Source: Pantoea sp. Aalb (lineage in GTDB: Bacteria; Pseudomonadota; Gammaproteobacteria; Enterobacterales; Enterobacteriaceae). Taken from it: DNA of 64,000 nucleotides. The notes beneath the pieces were generated by a model that saw only the letters and a program-made list of their open reading frames with translations, searched no databases and was not told where the DNA came from. The first letter of the stretch is position 1; every line of letters starts with the position of its first letter. Position numbers and translations under genes: made by a program. Below are positions 42,439 through 52,057 of this stretch, piece by piece. The stretch spans positions 62,001 through 126,000 of the forward strand of contig NZ_SZZU01000001.1 of assembly GCF_009829985.1 (NCBI RefSeq), written 5' to 3'.

Positions 42439-44091
42439 AATTTATTCAAATCTTATTGATATGATTTTTTTATTGAAGAGTAATTCACCGTAAAAATAAT
42501 GAATACTAATTTTAAAGGATATATGTTCATATAATACATCCTAATTTATTTTGATAAAAATATCAAACTAATATTTATTACCTATTAATTTAAATTAATG
42601 ATATATTTTAATATTTTTAATTTTATATATAAAAAAAATAAATACTTTAATATATATAATTATATTGATTTTATACTTAACTTTAACTTTAAATTCAATT
42701 AATTATATTATAATATTAATAACCGTATTTAACATACATATATAATACATACGTGATATATTAGACCATTTTTTATAAATAAAAGTACTGAAAATATATT
42801 ATATACGTATATTACATAAATACTTAATTAATTAACTACATGATCTAAATAATGACGAATAATATTATATTGAATAAATATACATGAATATGTAATTAAA
42901 AATTTATGTAATAATATATAATTTATAAATTAATAAATTATATAAATAAATAATCTTAAAATTAAGATAAAAAATATAGATTTTAACTATACACATATTA
43001 TTTATGTGTATAATGATTAATTGAAAATATCAAAATTTTTAAAATTGGAATGTTCAATTAATTCATTTGATACATATCATATTACTGTAAATTAATTTTA
43101 CTAAATAAGTGTTTATATTAGGGAAATATTAATGTTAAGTTAACTAACATAGTGATAATTATAGATATATTTAATGAATTCATGAAATAATTAAGATTAT
43201 ATTTAATTAAATATTAATAAATACCATATTTATGTGAAAAGTAAAAACTAAAGAAAAATTATTATTTATTTAAAGATTAATTATTTTTTTTATTTATAAA
43301 TCTCTTAAATATTTTTTAGTAATCAAAAAAATATCTTTTTATATAAAAGTTTTTTATAATTATTTACTTAGTACATTAAATTTCAGTGAATTATAATAAT
43401 TCTTTAAATCTTAATATAGATAAAGACTAGAAATCAGTTAAAAATAGAATATTTTTTAATTAAAATAGGTAATTTTAATGTTTAAATATGTTGATCTGAA
43501 AATTATATATATTTATTTACTTTTCTTAAAAAGACTTGTAACTAAAATATAAGCTTTATCTAGAGTACTATGTTAAATATAAAAAGTTCATTTAAATTAT
43601 TCAAAATAACAGCTTCTTATTAAAGACTACTTTGGTATGAACTGAAGCGGTTAATATGTAATATTATATCATTAAAAAAATTAATAGAGTTTTATAACTC
43701 TTTATTAATACATCTATGCTGTATTTCAATTAAACTTTAATAAAGGATTATTCCCTACTGAAGTATGAGGTATCTAATTAAAATAAAGGTATTTTATATT
43801 TTAAAAATTTATAAAGAAGTGTTGTAAAGTCTATTAATAAAATATACACCTTAATGATTTAAACATAATAAGGATTAACATATGTGCTGTAGTAGGAGCA
43901 TTATTATCATCCTGTATTCGATGCAAGCAGTAACATAACAAATAATTAGGATGAATATTGTATCTTGAGTAATAAATTTTACTTTAATGGATACTTACGT
44001 TTAGCTAGGAACTTAATGCTAAAAATTAAATGTTATCTTTATCAACCAATTAAAATAGTTTAGCTGTAAATTTTAAATGAGACACAAACTA
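42439..44091. other. 1.65-kb gene desert between mtn and degP
   Basis: E. coli has dgt here, on the + strand. No open frame is present and translations of the parts I read do not match Dgt. Two islands are slightly less AT-rich: about 43600-43780, with a small hairpin (agagtt/aactct) and T-run at 43686-43704, and about 43870-43935. The hairpin could be a relic terminator. The degP promoter should lie near the right end. I cannot assign a function to the rest. Confidence 0.5.
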
Positions 44092-45531
44092 ATGAAAAAA
44101 AGTACAGTAATATTAAGTGCACTAGCGCTTAATTTAAGCATAGTGTTAATCCCTGTCAGTATATTTGCAATGGAGCCAATTTCTTTTTCAAATCGACCAT
44201 TACCAAGTTTAGCACCTATGTTAGAAAAAGCTATGCCTTCTGTTGTCAGTATTAGTGTTGAAGGAAGAACTATAGTTAAAACACCACGTATACCACAGCA
44301 ATTCCAGCGTTTTTTTGGTGAAAATTCTCCTTTTTGTCAAGATGGCTCACCATTTCAAGGTTCTCCTTTTTGCCAAGATGGCGATGATGATGATGATGAT
44401 GATGATTACAGTAATACACATCAACAAAGATTCCGCGTCCTTGGTTCAGGTGTAGTAGTTAATGCAGAGAAAGGATATGTGGTTACAAATAATCATGTTG
44501 TTGATCATGCTATTAAAATACAAGTACAACTTATTGATGGACGCCATTATGATGCTAGGATTCTTGGTAAAGATCCACAATCAGATATAGCATTAATTCA
44601 ACTAAAAAATGCAAAAAACCTAACTGCTATTAAGATTACTGATTCTACTAACCTACGTGTAGGTGATTATACTGTAGCAATAGGAAATCCTTATGGTTTA
44701 GGTGAAACGGTAACAGCGGGTATTATTTCTGCATTAGGTCGTAGTGGCTTAAATATAGATAATTATGAAAATTTTATTCAAACAGATGCAGCAATTAACC
44801 GCGGTAACTCTGGTGGTGCATTAGTAAATTTAAATGGTGAGCTTATTGGTATAAATACCGCAATATTAGCACCAGATGGCGGTAACATTGGTATAGGGTT
44901 TGCTATTCCTAGTTCAATGGTAAAGAATTTAATAAATCAAATGGTAGAATATGGAAAAGTAAAACGTGGTGAACTAGGAATTTTAGGTACAGAATTAAAT
45001 TCTGAATTAGCAAAAGCCATGAAAGTGAATGCACAACGTGGTGCATTTGTAAGTCAAGTATTACCAAAATCTGCAGCTAGGAAAGCTGGAGTTAAAGCTG
45101 GTGATGTAATAATATCAATTAATAGTAAACCACTAAGTAGTTTTGCATCACTACGTGCTGAAGTAGGATCATTACCTATAGGTGCTAAATTATATTTAGG
45201 ATTACTACGTGATGGTAAATTACTTCAGGTAAGGGTTCAATTACAACAAAGTGCTAAAGATAAGATAAAGTTATCTAAAATATATATTGGTATTGAAGGA
45301 GCCGAATTTAGTAATCCTCATAATAAATATAAAGGTTTGCGCATCGATAAAGTTAAAATTGGTAGTGCCGCTGATCGTATCGGCTTTAAAAAAGGTGATT
45401 TCATCATTTCTATTAATCAAACGCCAGTCATGAATTTAGCGACGCTGCGTAAAATTCTTAATAAAAAACCGACTGTATTAGCGATTAAGATAAAGCGTGG
45501 AGATACTCATATATATTTAATTATGCAGTAA
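44092..45531 (+). CDS. degP: Periplasmic serine protease/chaperone DegP (HtrA)
   Basis: DegP degrades or refolds misfolded envelope proteins. From the ATG at 44092 it has 479 residues (E. coli 474); an ATG five codons upstream is also open. A signal peptide (KKSTVILSALALNLSIVLIP) ends near ISIFAM. The catalytic triad is in TNNHVVDH, SDIALIQL and RGNSGGALVNLNGELIGINT, followed by two PDZ domains (ELGILGTELNSELAKAMKV and IGIEGAEFS). In the LA loop the usual Gly/Gln-rich stretch is replaced by about eight Asp codons (GAT repeats at 44383-44406). The loop cysteines are kept. It serves BamA-dependent envelope assembly with Skp and RseP. Confidence 0.96.
   Translation: MKKSTVILSALALNLSIVLIPVSIFAMEPISFSNRPLPSLAPMLEKAMPSVVSISVEGRTIVKTPRIPQQFQRFFGENSPFCQDGSPFQGSPFCQDGDDDDDDDDYSNTHQQRFRVLGSGVVVNAEKGYVVTNNHVVDHAIKIQVQLIDGRHYDARILGKDPQSDIALIQLKNAKNLTAIKITDSTNLRVGDYTVAIGNPYGLGETVTAGIISALGRSGLNIDNYENFIQTDAAINRGNSGGALVNLNGELIGINTAILAPDGGNIGIGFAIPSSMVKNLINQMVEYGKVKRGELGILGTELNSELAKAMKVNAQRGAFVSQVLPKSAARKAGVKAGDVIISINSKPLSSFASLRAEVGSLPIGAKLYLGLLRDGKLLQVRVQLQQSAKDKIKLSKIYIGIEGAEFSNPHNKYKGLRIDKVKIGSAADRIGFKKGDFIISINQTPVMNLATLRKILNKKPTVLAIKIKRGDTHIYLIMQ
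44383..44406 (+). repeat. GAT trinucleotide repeat encoding poly-Asp in degP
   Basis: Eight consecutive GAT codons lie inside the degP LA-loop region, in frame. The repeat is perfect at DNA level, so slippage could change its length without breaking the frame. In E. coli the corresponding loop is rich in Gly and Gln. Confidence 0.9.
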
Positions 45532-45864
45532 ATAATTTACTTTATTAATTCATTAACACGCTTACAGTAAAAATAAAGGTAAAAATAAACTAATTATTAA
45601 ATACATTAAAATATGAAATATTTTAAGAATATTTATATTTGTTGCTTAATTTAAGATGCTATATTAATTTTCATAAGTTTACCTGTTTTTTTTACTTTCT
45701 AAAATAAAATTTACAAGGATGTATATATTAATTTACGATTATTATATTGACTGATATTTTCATTATTTTGATAATTAAATATTATGAACGAAATAACACT
45801 ATTATTTATAATACTAATGATAAATATATCATACAGTAAATATTTAATTTTTAAGAAATAGTAT
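45532..45864. other. 333-base degP-dapD spacer (convergent)
   Basis: cdaR, yaeH and yaeI of E. coli are gone. The spacer is AT-rich with no ORF or remnant that I recognise and no strong hairpin. It must contain the ends of both transcripts. Confidence 0.45.
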
Positions 45865-46689
45865 TTAATCAAAAGAACGTAGTAAATCGTTTATACTAGT
45901 TTTACTACGTGTTTTGGTATCTACTTTTTTTACAATAACTGCACAGTAAAGACTGTAATTGCCATTTTTAGATGGTAAATTACCAGAAACAACTACTGAA
46001 CCTGCCGGTATACGGCCATAATTAATTTTTCCAGTCTCACGATCATAAATTTTAGTGCTTTGACCTATATAAACACCCATAGAAATTACAGAACCTTCTT
46101 CTACTACAACACCTTCAACAATTTCAGAACGAGCACCAATAAAGCAATTATCTTCAATAATAGTTGGGCTAGATTGTAGTGGTTCCAAAACACCACCAAT
46201 GCCAACACCGCCTGAAAGATGTACATTTTTACCAATTTGTGCACATGAACCTACAGTAGCCCAAGTATCAATCATACTACCTTCATCAATATATGCTCCA
46301 ATATTAACGTATGATGGCATTAATACAGTATTATGAGCAATAAATGCACCTTGACGAACAATTGCTAATGGGACTACACGTAGACCTGCTTTCTTAAAAT
46401 GTTCTGCATTCCAATTTGCGAACTTCATTGGTATTTTATCATAAAAACAAGTTTCATTACCTTTTATTACTTTATTTTCATTTATACGAAATGAAAGTAA
46501 TACTGCTTTTTTTAACCACTGATAAGTTATCCATCTACCATTTTTTTTTTCAGATACACGAAGTTTACCTTTATCTAGCAAATAAATAACTTTATGAATA
46601 GCATCATACGTTTTATTATCAAAGTTCATTGATGTGATATTAGCACGATGCTCAAAAGCATTTTCAATAATTTTTTGTAATTGTTGCAT
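45865..46689 (-). CDS. dapD: Tetrahydrodipicolinate N-succinyltransferase
   Basis: DapD succinylates tetrahydrodipicolinate on the way to meso-diaminopimelate, needed for peptidoglycan and lysine. It has 274 residues, identical in length to E. coli. An N-terminal helical domain is followed by a left-handed beta-helix of hexapeptide repeats (APTTI-like turns; [40 protein letters not shown], and [20 protein letters not shown]). It ends in a short C-terminal domain ([20 protein letters not shown]). The upstream gene in E. coli, glnD, is missing. The role fits the peptidoglycan genes at the start of the window. Confidence 0.97.
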   Translation of the reverse strand: MQQLQKIIENAFEHRANITSMNFDNKTYDAIHKVIYLLDKGKLRVSEKKNGRWITYQWLKKAVLLSFRINENKVIKGNETCFYDKIPMKFANWNAEHFKKAGLRVVPLAIVRQGAFIAHNTVLMPSYVNIGAYIDEGSMIDTWATVGSCAQIGKNVHLSGGVGIGGVLEPLQSSPTIIEDNCFIGARSEIVEGVVVEEGSVISMGVYIGQSTKIYDRETGKINYGRIPAGSVVVSGNLPSKNGNYSLYCAVIVKKVDTKTRSKTSINDLLRSFD

Positions 46690-47370
46690 TATTATTTCCT
46701 AAATCATAGAAAATAGATATTAATTTTAGTTTTAAATAATTTAATTTATTAAGTTTAATAGATAGGTAGGAGATATCAATAACTTGATTTTATTTTGATA
46801 TTTATGCTAGTTAATAATATATTTAAACCTAAAATTATATAAATAATCTAATAATTTTTATAAAAAATATATTTATATTAATAATATATTTTATATCAAA
46901 AAAATATATTATTAATATTTTTAATAATAAAAATTTATATATTTAAAATAAAAAAATAGTAATTTTTATTCTTATATTAGTCTGTAATTGTAAATTAAGT
47001 AGATATATAATTATCTATTATATAAATAACAAAGACAAATTTTGCTATAAATTACAATTTCAATATGTTTTATTTAAATATTTTTTTATAATCTGATATA
47101 ATTTAATCTCAATTTAATTATATGTTAAATAATATATATCCTTCATGAAGGATAATAAAGTTAGTTATAAGCATATAGCATTAAAAGTAAAATTATTGAA
47201 CATATGAAAAATATATATTCTATGTTAGTAGAGATTTACCTAAAATTATAGTTACTTTATAAACTTATAATTGTAATAAAAAAAATATTTAAATTTTTTT
47301 ATAAAAACATTGTTTCTTCAAAATATAATTTTTAAATCATATATATAATTTAAACTTACTTTTACTATAA
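46690..47370. other. 681-base dapD-map spacer; glnD absent
   Basis: The large E. coli gene glnD (PII uridylyltransferase) occupies this place. Here the DNA is extremely AT-rich with no open frame and no recognisable GlnD segment in the parts I read. It looks like a fully eroded locus. The dapD promoter should lie close to 46690-46800. Confidence 0.5.
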
Positions 47371-48165
47371 TTAAATAACGTTTTTTAGAACTGCTGGAAT
47401 AGTCTCTTCTGCACGTAGAGTAAAAATTTCACATCCACTTTCTGTTACTAAAATGGTATGTTCGTATTGAGCAGATAAGCTACGGTCTTTTGTTTTTACT
47501 GTCCAACCATCTTTCATTATACAAATTTGGTAATTTCCTATGTTAACCATTGGTTCAACGGTAAAGGTCATACCTGCTTGTAATATTACACCACCATCAT
47601 CTGCATCATAATGCAATATCTGAGGTTCTTCGTGAAAATTTTTACCTATACCATGGCCACAATACTCACGTACTACAGAAAAATTTTGAGATTCAACATG
47701 TTTTTGAATTATAAAACCTAATTCACGTAAACGAATTCCAGGTTTTATTAAATGTAATGCTATATAAAGGCTTTCTTGAGTAACTTGACACAATTTTTTG
47801 CTCATGAAAGTAGGTTGTCCAACAATAAACATTTTTGAAGTATCACCGTAATATTCATCTTTAATAACTGTGACATCTATATTAACAATGTCTCCATCTT
47901 TTAGAATATGTTTATCACTTGGAATACCATGACATACTACTTCATTTACAGAAATACAAACAGATTTTGGAAAGCCATGATAACCAAGGCAAGCTGAAGT
48001 TGCATGTTGTTTATTAGTGATATGTTCATAACAAACACGGTCTAAATCATTTGTAGTAACATTAGGAACAACATACGGACCAATTATTTCTAATACTTCA
48101 GCAGCTAAACGTCCTACAACGCGCATTTTCTGTATTTCTTCAGGTGTTTTAATTAAAATAGTCAT
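47371..48165 (-). CDS. map: Methionine aminopeptidase type I
   Basis: Map removes the N-terminal methionine from nascent proteins. From the ATG ending at 48165 it has 264 residues, the E. coli length, starting MTILIKTPEEIQKMRVVGRL. A TTG five codons upstream is also open but less likely. Metal ligands are seen in NIDVTVIKDEYYGDTSKMF (two Asp), CGHGIGKNFHEEP (His), FTVEPMVNIG (Glu) and SAQYEHTILV (Glu), and His79 is in VVCHGIPS. It is divergent from rpsB, as in E. coli. It is an essential housekeeping enzyme with no sign of damage. Confidence 0.98.
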   Translation of the reverse strand: MTILIKTPEEIQKMRVVGRLAAEVLEIIGPYVVPNVTTNDLDRVCYEHITNKQHATSACLGYHGFPKSVCISVNEVVCHGIPSDKHILKDGDIVNIDVTVIKDEYYGDTSKMFIVGQPTFMSKKLCQVTQESLYIALHLIKPGIRLRELGFIIQKHVESQNFSVVREYCGHGIGKNFHEEPQILHYDADDGGVILQAGMTFTVEPMVNIGNYQICIMKDGWTVKTKDRSLSAQYEHTILVTESGCEIFTLRAEETIPAVLKNVI

Positions 48166-48279
48166 AAAATTAATCCGCAATTACTTAATACTAAAATAGT
48201 AAGATTTTTTGTATTATATATATAATCAATAATGTGCTATCAACTTAGAATACTTTTAAGTTTTTAGCGTTAACAATTA

Positions 48280-48315
48280 TTGGTTTGTTTATAAACATTA
48301 TGGTATAAACGCGCT
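48280..48315 (+). promoter_or_regulatory. Candidate sigma-70 promoter of rpsB-tsf
   Basis: A -35-like ttggtt (48280-48285) is separated by 18 bases from a -10-like tataaa (48304-48309), followed immediately by cgcgc. A G+C discriminator after the -10 is typical of stringently controlled ribosomal promoters, on which DksA acts, and it stands out in this AT-rich spacer. Assigned by eye. Confidence 0.45.
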
Positions 48316-48404
48316 AACGGTTTTTAATCATTTTATATTATTTATTTTATAAAATCTAAAAACTGTATAAATATTTTATTAGTAATTAATAATATACTCA
48401 AGTA

Positions 48405-48466
48405 TACATGTATCGATACGTATGGCACGATGTTTCGAAAAAAATCGTTTGTATAAGTTACATGTA
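48405..48466 (+). promoter_or_regulatory. Nested inverted repeats in the rpsB leader
   Basis: The self-complementary octamer tacatgta occurs at 48405-48412 and 48459-48466, so the two copies can pair, and between them acgat (48427-48431) can pair with atcgt (48444-48448). The structure ends 34 bases before the rpsB start. It may be the S2-binding leader; the fold is only by eye. Confidence 0.35.
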
Positions 48467-48500
48467 CAATAAAATCCTAAAATAAAAGTATGAGGTAATC

Positions 48501-49229
48501 ATGGCAACTTTCTCCATGCGCGATATGCTTAAAGCTGGTGTTCATTTTGGTCATCAAACTCGTTATTGGAATCCGAAAATGAAACCATTCATATTCGGTA
48601 CACGTAATAAAGTTCATATTATTAATCTTGAAAAAACTGTCTTGATGTTTAATTTAGCTTTAACTGAATTAAATAAAATAGCTACTTATAAAGGAAAAAT
48701 TCTCTTTGTAGGTACTAAACGTGCGGCTGCTTTAGCTATAAAAGATTATGCATTAAGTTGTAATCAGTTTTTTGTTAACTACCGTTGGTTAGGTGGCATG
48801 TTAACTAATTGGAAAACAGTTCGTCAATCAATCAAACGTCTTAAAGATTTAGAAAAACAATTTCAAGATGGTACTTTTAATAAATTGACTAAAAAAGAAG
48901 CTTTGATACGCAATCGTGAAATGGCCAAATTGGAAAACAGTTTAGGTGGTATTAAAGATATGGGTGGTTTACCAGAAGCGTTATTTGTTATTGATGTAGA
49001 TCACGAACATATTGCAATTAAAGAAGCAAATAACTTAGGTATTTTAGTCTTTGCTATTGTTGATACTAACTCTAATCCAGATGGAGTTGATTTTGTTATT
49101 CCAGGTAATGACGATGCAATACGTGCTGTAAGCTTATATCTAACGGCTGTTTCACAGACAATACGTGAAGGTCACTTAAAACAAAATATTTCTGATTATC
49201 ATCAAACTAAAGAAGTATCCTTAAGATAA
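48501..49229 (+). CDS. rpsB: 30S ribosomal protein S2
   Basis: S2 is a late-assembling 30S protein bound near S1 on the small-subunit head. It has 242 residues (E. coli 241). It starts [20 protein letters not shown] after a gaggtaat ribosome site. S2 signatures include [40 protein letters not shown] near residue 90, and the second S2 signature around [20 protein letters not shown] with [19 protein letters not shown] near 180. It is followed by tsf, as in almost all bacteria. Confidence 0.99.
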   Translation: MATFSMRDMLKAGVHFGHQTRYWNPKMKPFIFGTRNKVHIINLEKTVLMFNLALTELNKIATYKGKILFVGTKRAAALAIKDYALSCNQFFVNYRWLGGMLTNWKTVRQSIKRLKDLEKQFQDGTFNKLTKKEALIRNREMAKLENSLGGIKDMGGLPEALFVIDVDHEHIAIKEANNLGILVFAIVDTNSNPDGVDFVIPGNDDAIRAVSLYLTAVSQTIREGHLKQNISDYHQTKEVSLR

Positions 49230-49450
49230 TACTGCTAAAAATATTGATGAATATAATTTTCTTTGTTTAAAATCCCTTAAAATTAAATTATATGTATAAA
49301 ATTTAAAGTAAGTTTTTTAATGTAGATTTATTTATTTCATCTACTGAATTTGCTTCAATCATAGTTAGCATTATAAAGAACAAATTTTTTATAATTTTTT
49401 TATAATGTAAAAATATATAAAAATAATTAATATAAATCGAGGATTTTAGA

Positions 49451-50302
49451 ATGGCTGAAGTTACTGCTGCATTAGTAAAAAAATTGCGTGAACGTACTAG
49501 CGCAGGAATAATGGATTGTAAAAAAGCATTAATTGAATCAAATGGTGATATAAAACTAGCTATTGATAAAATGCGAAAATCTGGTGCAATCAAAGCAGCT
49601 AAAAAATTAGGTAATATTACTGCTAATGGAATAATAAAAACTAAAATTGCTAACGGTTATGCAGTAATTTTGGAAATTAATTGTCAGACTGATTTTGTAT
49701 TAAAAGATAATAGTTTTAAAGCTTTTATTGATAGAGTTTTAAATGTTGCCGTTCACCAAAAAATCAGTGATATAGAATATTTAAAATCCTATTTTGAAGA
49801 AGAACATATTGCATTAGTTGCAAAAATTAGTGAGAACATCAATATTCGCCGTATTGCTATTTTAGAAGGTATTGAACTAAATAGTTATGAACATGGTACA
49901 CGTATTGGCGTTTTAGTTTCTACTAAAAATGCAAATAAAGAATTAAGTAAACAAATTGCAATGCATATTGCAGCTAGTAAACCAGAATTTATAAAACCAG
50001 AAGATGTATCTAATGAAGTACTTGAAAAAGAATACCAAGTTCAGTTAGATATTGCTATGCAATCTGGAAAAAACAAAAAAATTGCAGAAAAAATGGTTGA
50101 AGGTCGTATGAAAAAGTTTATTGGAGAAGTATCTTTAAAAGGTCAAATCTTTGTTATTAATCCAAGTAAAACAGTTGGTCAAGCACTAGAAGAAAAGAAT
50201 GCTGATGTCCTTAATTTTATTCGTTTTGAAATAGGTGAAGGTATTGAAAAAATTGAGCCTGATTCTGTAATAAAATCTACTGCTTTATTTACACACGCTT
50301 AA
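49451..50302 (+). CDS. tsf: Elongation factor Ts
   Basis: EF-Ts is the nucleotide-exchange factor that regenerates EF-Tu-GTP. It has 283 residues, like E. coli. The N-terminal UBA-like region [20 protein letters not shown] with [14 protein letters not shown] is followed by the core region [17 protein letters not shown] near residue 80, whose Asp-Phe inserts into EF-Tu. The C-terminal region has [13 protein letters not shown] and FINPSK-like [12 protein letters not shown]. It lies 221 bases after rpsB and is closed by a strong terminator. Confidence 0.98.
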   Translation: MAEVTAALVKKLRERTSAGIMDCKKALIESNGDIKLAIDKMRKSGAIKAAKKLGNITANGIIKTKIANGYAVILEINCQTDFVLKDNSFKAFIDRVLNVAVHQKISDIEYLKSYFEEEHIALVAKISENINIRRIAILEGIELNSYEHGTRIGVLVSTKNANKELSKQIAMHIAASKPEFIKPEDVSNEVLEKEYQVQLDIAMQSGKNKKIAEKMVEGRMKKFIGEVSLKGQIFVINPSKTVGQALEEKNADVLNFIRFEIGEGIEKIEPDSVIKSTALFTHA

Positions 50303-50304
50303 TT

Positions 50305-50337
50305 TTTAAAAGAACTGCAAAAAGCAGTTCTTTTAAA
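50305..50337 (+). terminator. Rho-independent terminator of rpsB-tsf
   Basis: A perfect 14-base stem (tttaaaagaactgc with gcagttcttttaaa) around loop aaaaa starts just after the tsf stop and contains a T-run in its 3' arm. It is a strong intrinsic terminator and separates rpsB-tsf from pyrH. Confidence 0.85.
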
Positions 50338-50456
50338 TGATGTTTTTGGTTTGATATTTTTTAGTTTCATTTCAATATTTTTCTTGCTTATTTAAACGGA
50401 TAATAAATTAGATTTAATTTTTTATTTATCATATCAGCTAGGAAGAATGTATTACT

Positions 50457-51182
50457 ATGGCCACCAAGGCAAAGCCTGTATATCATCGTATCTTACTAAA
50501 ATTAAGTGGTGAAGCACTGCAAGGTAATAAAGGTTTTGGTATTGATGCTATTGTGCTTGACCGTATAGCACAAGAAGTTAAAGAACTGGTTGAGCTAGGA
50601 ATTCAAGTTGGTATAGTTATTGGTGGAGGTAATTTATTTCGTGGTTTGGGATTAGCACAAGCAGGAATGAATCGTGTTGTTGGTGACCATATGGGTATGT
50701 TGGCAACAGTAATGAATGGTCTAGCTATGCGTGATGCTTTACATCGTGCATATGTTAATGCAAGATTGATGTCTGCTATTCCATTAAATGGTGTATGTGA
50801 TAACTATAGCTGGGCAGAAGCAATTAGTCTATTACGTAATAATCGTGTTGTAATTTTTTCTGCTGGTACTGGAAATCCTTTTTTTACTACTGATTCTGCT
50901 GCTTGTCTTAGAGGTATTGAAATTAAAGCAGATGTAGTACTGAAGGCTACTAAAGTTGACGGAGTATATTCTTCTGATCCCGTACAAAATCCAGATGCAA
51001 CATTATATGTTAAATTAACTTATTCTGAAGTGCTAGATAAAGAACTTAAAGTAATGGATTTAGCTGCCTTTACACTAGCACGAGATCATAAACTACCAAT
51101 TCGAGTATTTAATATAAATAAACTTGGTGCATTACGTCGTATGGTAATGGGTGAACTAGAAGGTACTTTAATTACTCATTAA
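50457..51182 (+). CDS. pyrH: Uridylate kinase
   Basis: PyrH is the bacterial hexameric UMP kinase of the amino-acid-kinase family. It has 241 residues, like E. coli. [19 protein letters not shown] is the N-terminal phosphate-binding segment, [17 protein letters not shown] near residue 55 binds nucleotide, and [20 protein letters not shown] with [10 protein letters not shown] (about 145-175) forms the UMP and ATP site. [11 protein letters not shown] ends the protein as in E. coli. It stands in the conserved rpsB-tsf-pyrH-frr order. Confidence 0.98.
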   Translation: MATKAKPVYHRILLKLSGEALQGNKGFGIDAIVLDRIAQEVKELVELGIQVGIVIGGGNLFRGLGLAQAGMNRVVGDHMGMLATVMNGLAMRDALHRAYVNARLMSAIPLNGVCDNYSWAEAISLLRNNRVVIFSAGTGNPFFTTDSAACLRGIEIKADVVLKATKVDGVYSSDPVQNPDATLYVKLTYSEVLDKELKVMDLAAFTLARDHKLPIRVFNINKLGALRRMVMGELEGTLITH

Positions 51183-51362
51183 TAATTTAAAATATAAAAA
51201 ATAAAAATCTATTTTTAATAAGACTATGATTAATAAATTTATCTTTTATTTCTTAACCATTATACTTTAGCATTATATAATATGAACTCATAAAAATTGA
51301 TTTTATCAATTCCATTTTCATTGGAAAATGGCTAGTAATAAATTAAATGTAAGGCTTTTAAC

Positions 51363-51920
51363 GTGATTAATGATATTAAAAAAGATACTGAAAAACGAAT
51401 GGATAAATGTTTAGAATCATTAAAAATAAACATGAAAAAAGTACATACTGGTCGAGCTTCACCTTCAATGCTTGATGGTATTATGATTGAGTACTACGGC
51501 ACATTAACTCCTATTCGCCAATTAGCTAACATTATTATAGAAGATCCACGTACTCTTAGAGTTAATATTTTTGACAGATCATTAAGTCCTTTAGTCAAGA
51601 AAGCGATCATTTCATCTAATCTTGGCCTTAATCCAAATTCTGATGGTCATGATATACGTATTCCTTTACCTACATTAACTGAAGAACGCCGCAAAAATTT
51701 AGTAAAATTTGTTCGAGGAGAAGCAGAATCATGCCGTGTTTCTTTGCGTAATATTCGCCGTGATTCCAATGATAAGATTAAAGAATTATTAAAACATAAA
51801 GCAATTAGCGAAGATGAAGAGCATCGTATGCAAGAAGAGATACAAAAAATAACAAATAAAAAAATCAAATATATTGATAGTGAACTAGTAAATAAAGAAA
51901 AAGAATTAATGGATTTTTAA
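51363..51920 (+). CDS. frr: Ribosome recycling factor
   Basis: RRF acts with EF-G to split post-termination ribosomes. It has 185 residues, exactly as in E. coli. It starts at GTG, as I recall E. coli frr doing. The three-helix bundle and beta domain are represented by [40 protein letters not shown] and [20 protein letters not shown], with the conserved [15 protein letters not shown]. The ribosome site aaggct is modest. It lies 180 bases after pyrH. Confidence 0.98.
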   Translation: MINDIKKDTEKRMDKCLESLKINMKKVHTGRASPSMLDGIMIEYYGTLTPIRQLANIIIEDPRTLRVNIFDRSLSPLVKKAIISSNLGLNPNSDGHDIRIPLPTLTEERRKNLVKFVRGEAESCRVSLRNIRRDSNDKIKELLKHKAISEDEEHRMQEEIQKITNKKIKYIDSELVNKEKELMDF

Positions 51921-51990
51921 TTGTACCAATGTATATTTAGCAATTAATTTTTTTGAAGTATTTAGCAATATTATATTATATCTACGGTAA

Positions 51991-52028
51991 TTTGGTATCT
52001 ATAACTTCATTTGGTATCTATAACTTCA
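51991..52028. repeat. 19-base perfect tandem duplication upstream of dxr
   Basis: The 19-base unit tttggtatctataacttca occurs twice head to tail at 51991-52009 and 52010-52028, ending 29 bases before the dxr ATG. It lies in the frr-dxr spacer, where the dxr translation-initiation region is. It looks recent, as the copies are identical. Confidence 0.95.
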
Positions 52029-52057
52029 ATAGAGATAGCTTATGAAAGAGATATGTT

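Larger units (their letters stand above)
48166..48500. other. 335-base divergent map-rpsB spacer with rpsB leader
   Basis: The spacer separates divergent map and rpsB. It includes a candidate promoter for rpsB (48280-48309) and, downstream, a roughly 185-base untranslated leader with nested inverted repeats (48405-48466). S2 is known to regulate rpsB-tsf through its leader in E. coli; whether this leader works the same way is inference. Confidence 0.45.

Noticed and set aside
43870..43935. Possible coding relic on either strand (AVVGALLSSC on +, QDDNNAPTTAHM on -)
   Set aside because: I could not match it to dgt or any named neighbour, and it is too short to call a gene.
49303..49593. 96-codon minus-strand frame overlapping the tsf start
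   Set aside because: Antisense to the EF-Ts N-terminus and the rpsB-tsf spacer; its tail is poly-Phe/Lys/Ile from AT-rich DNA.
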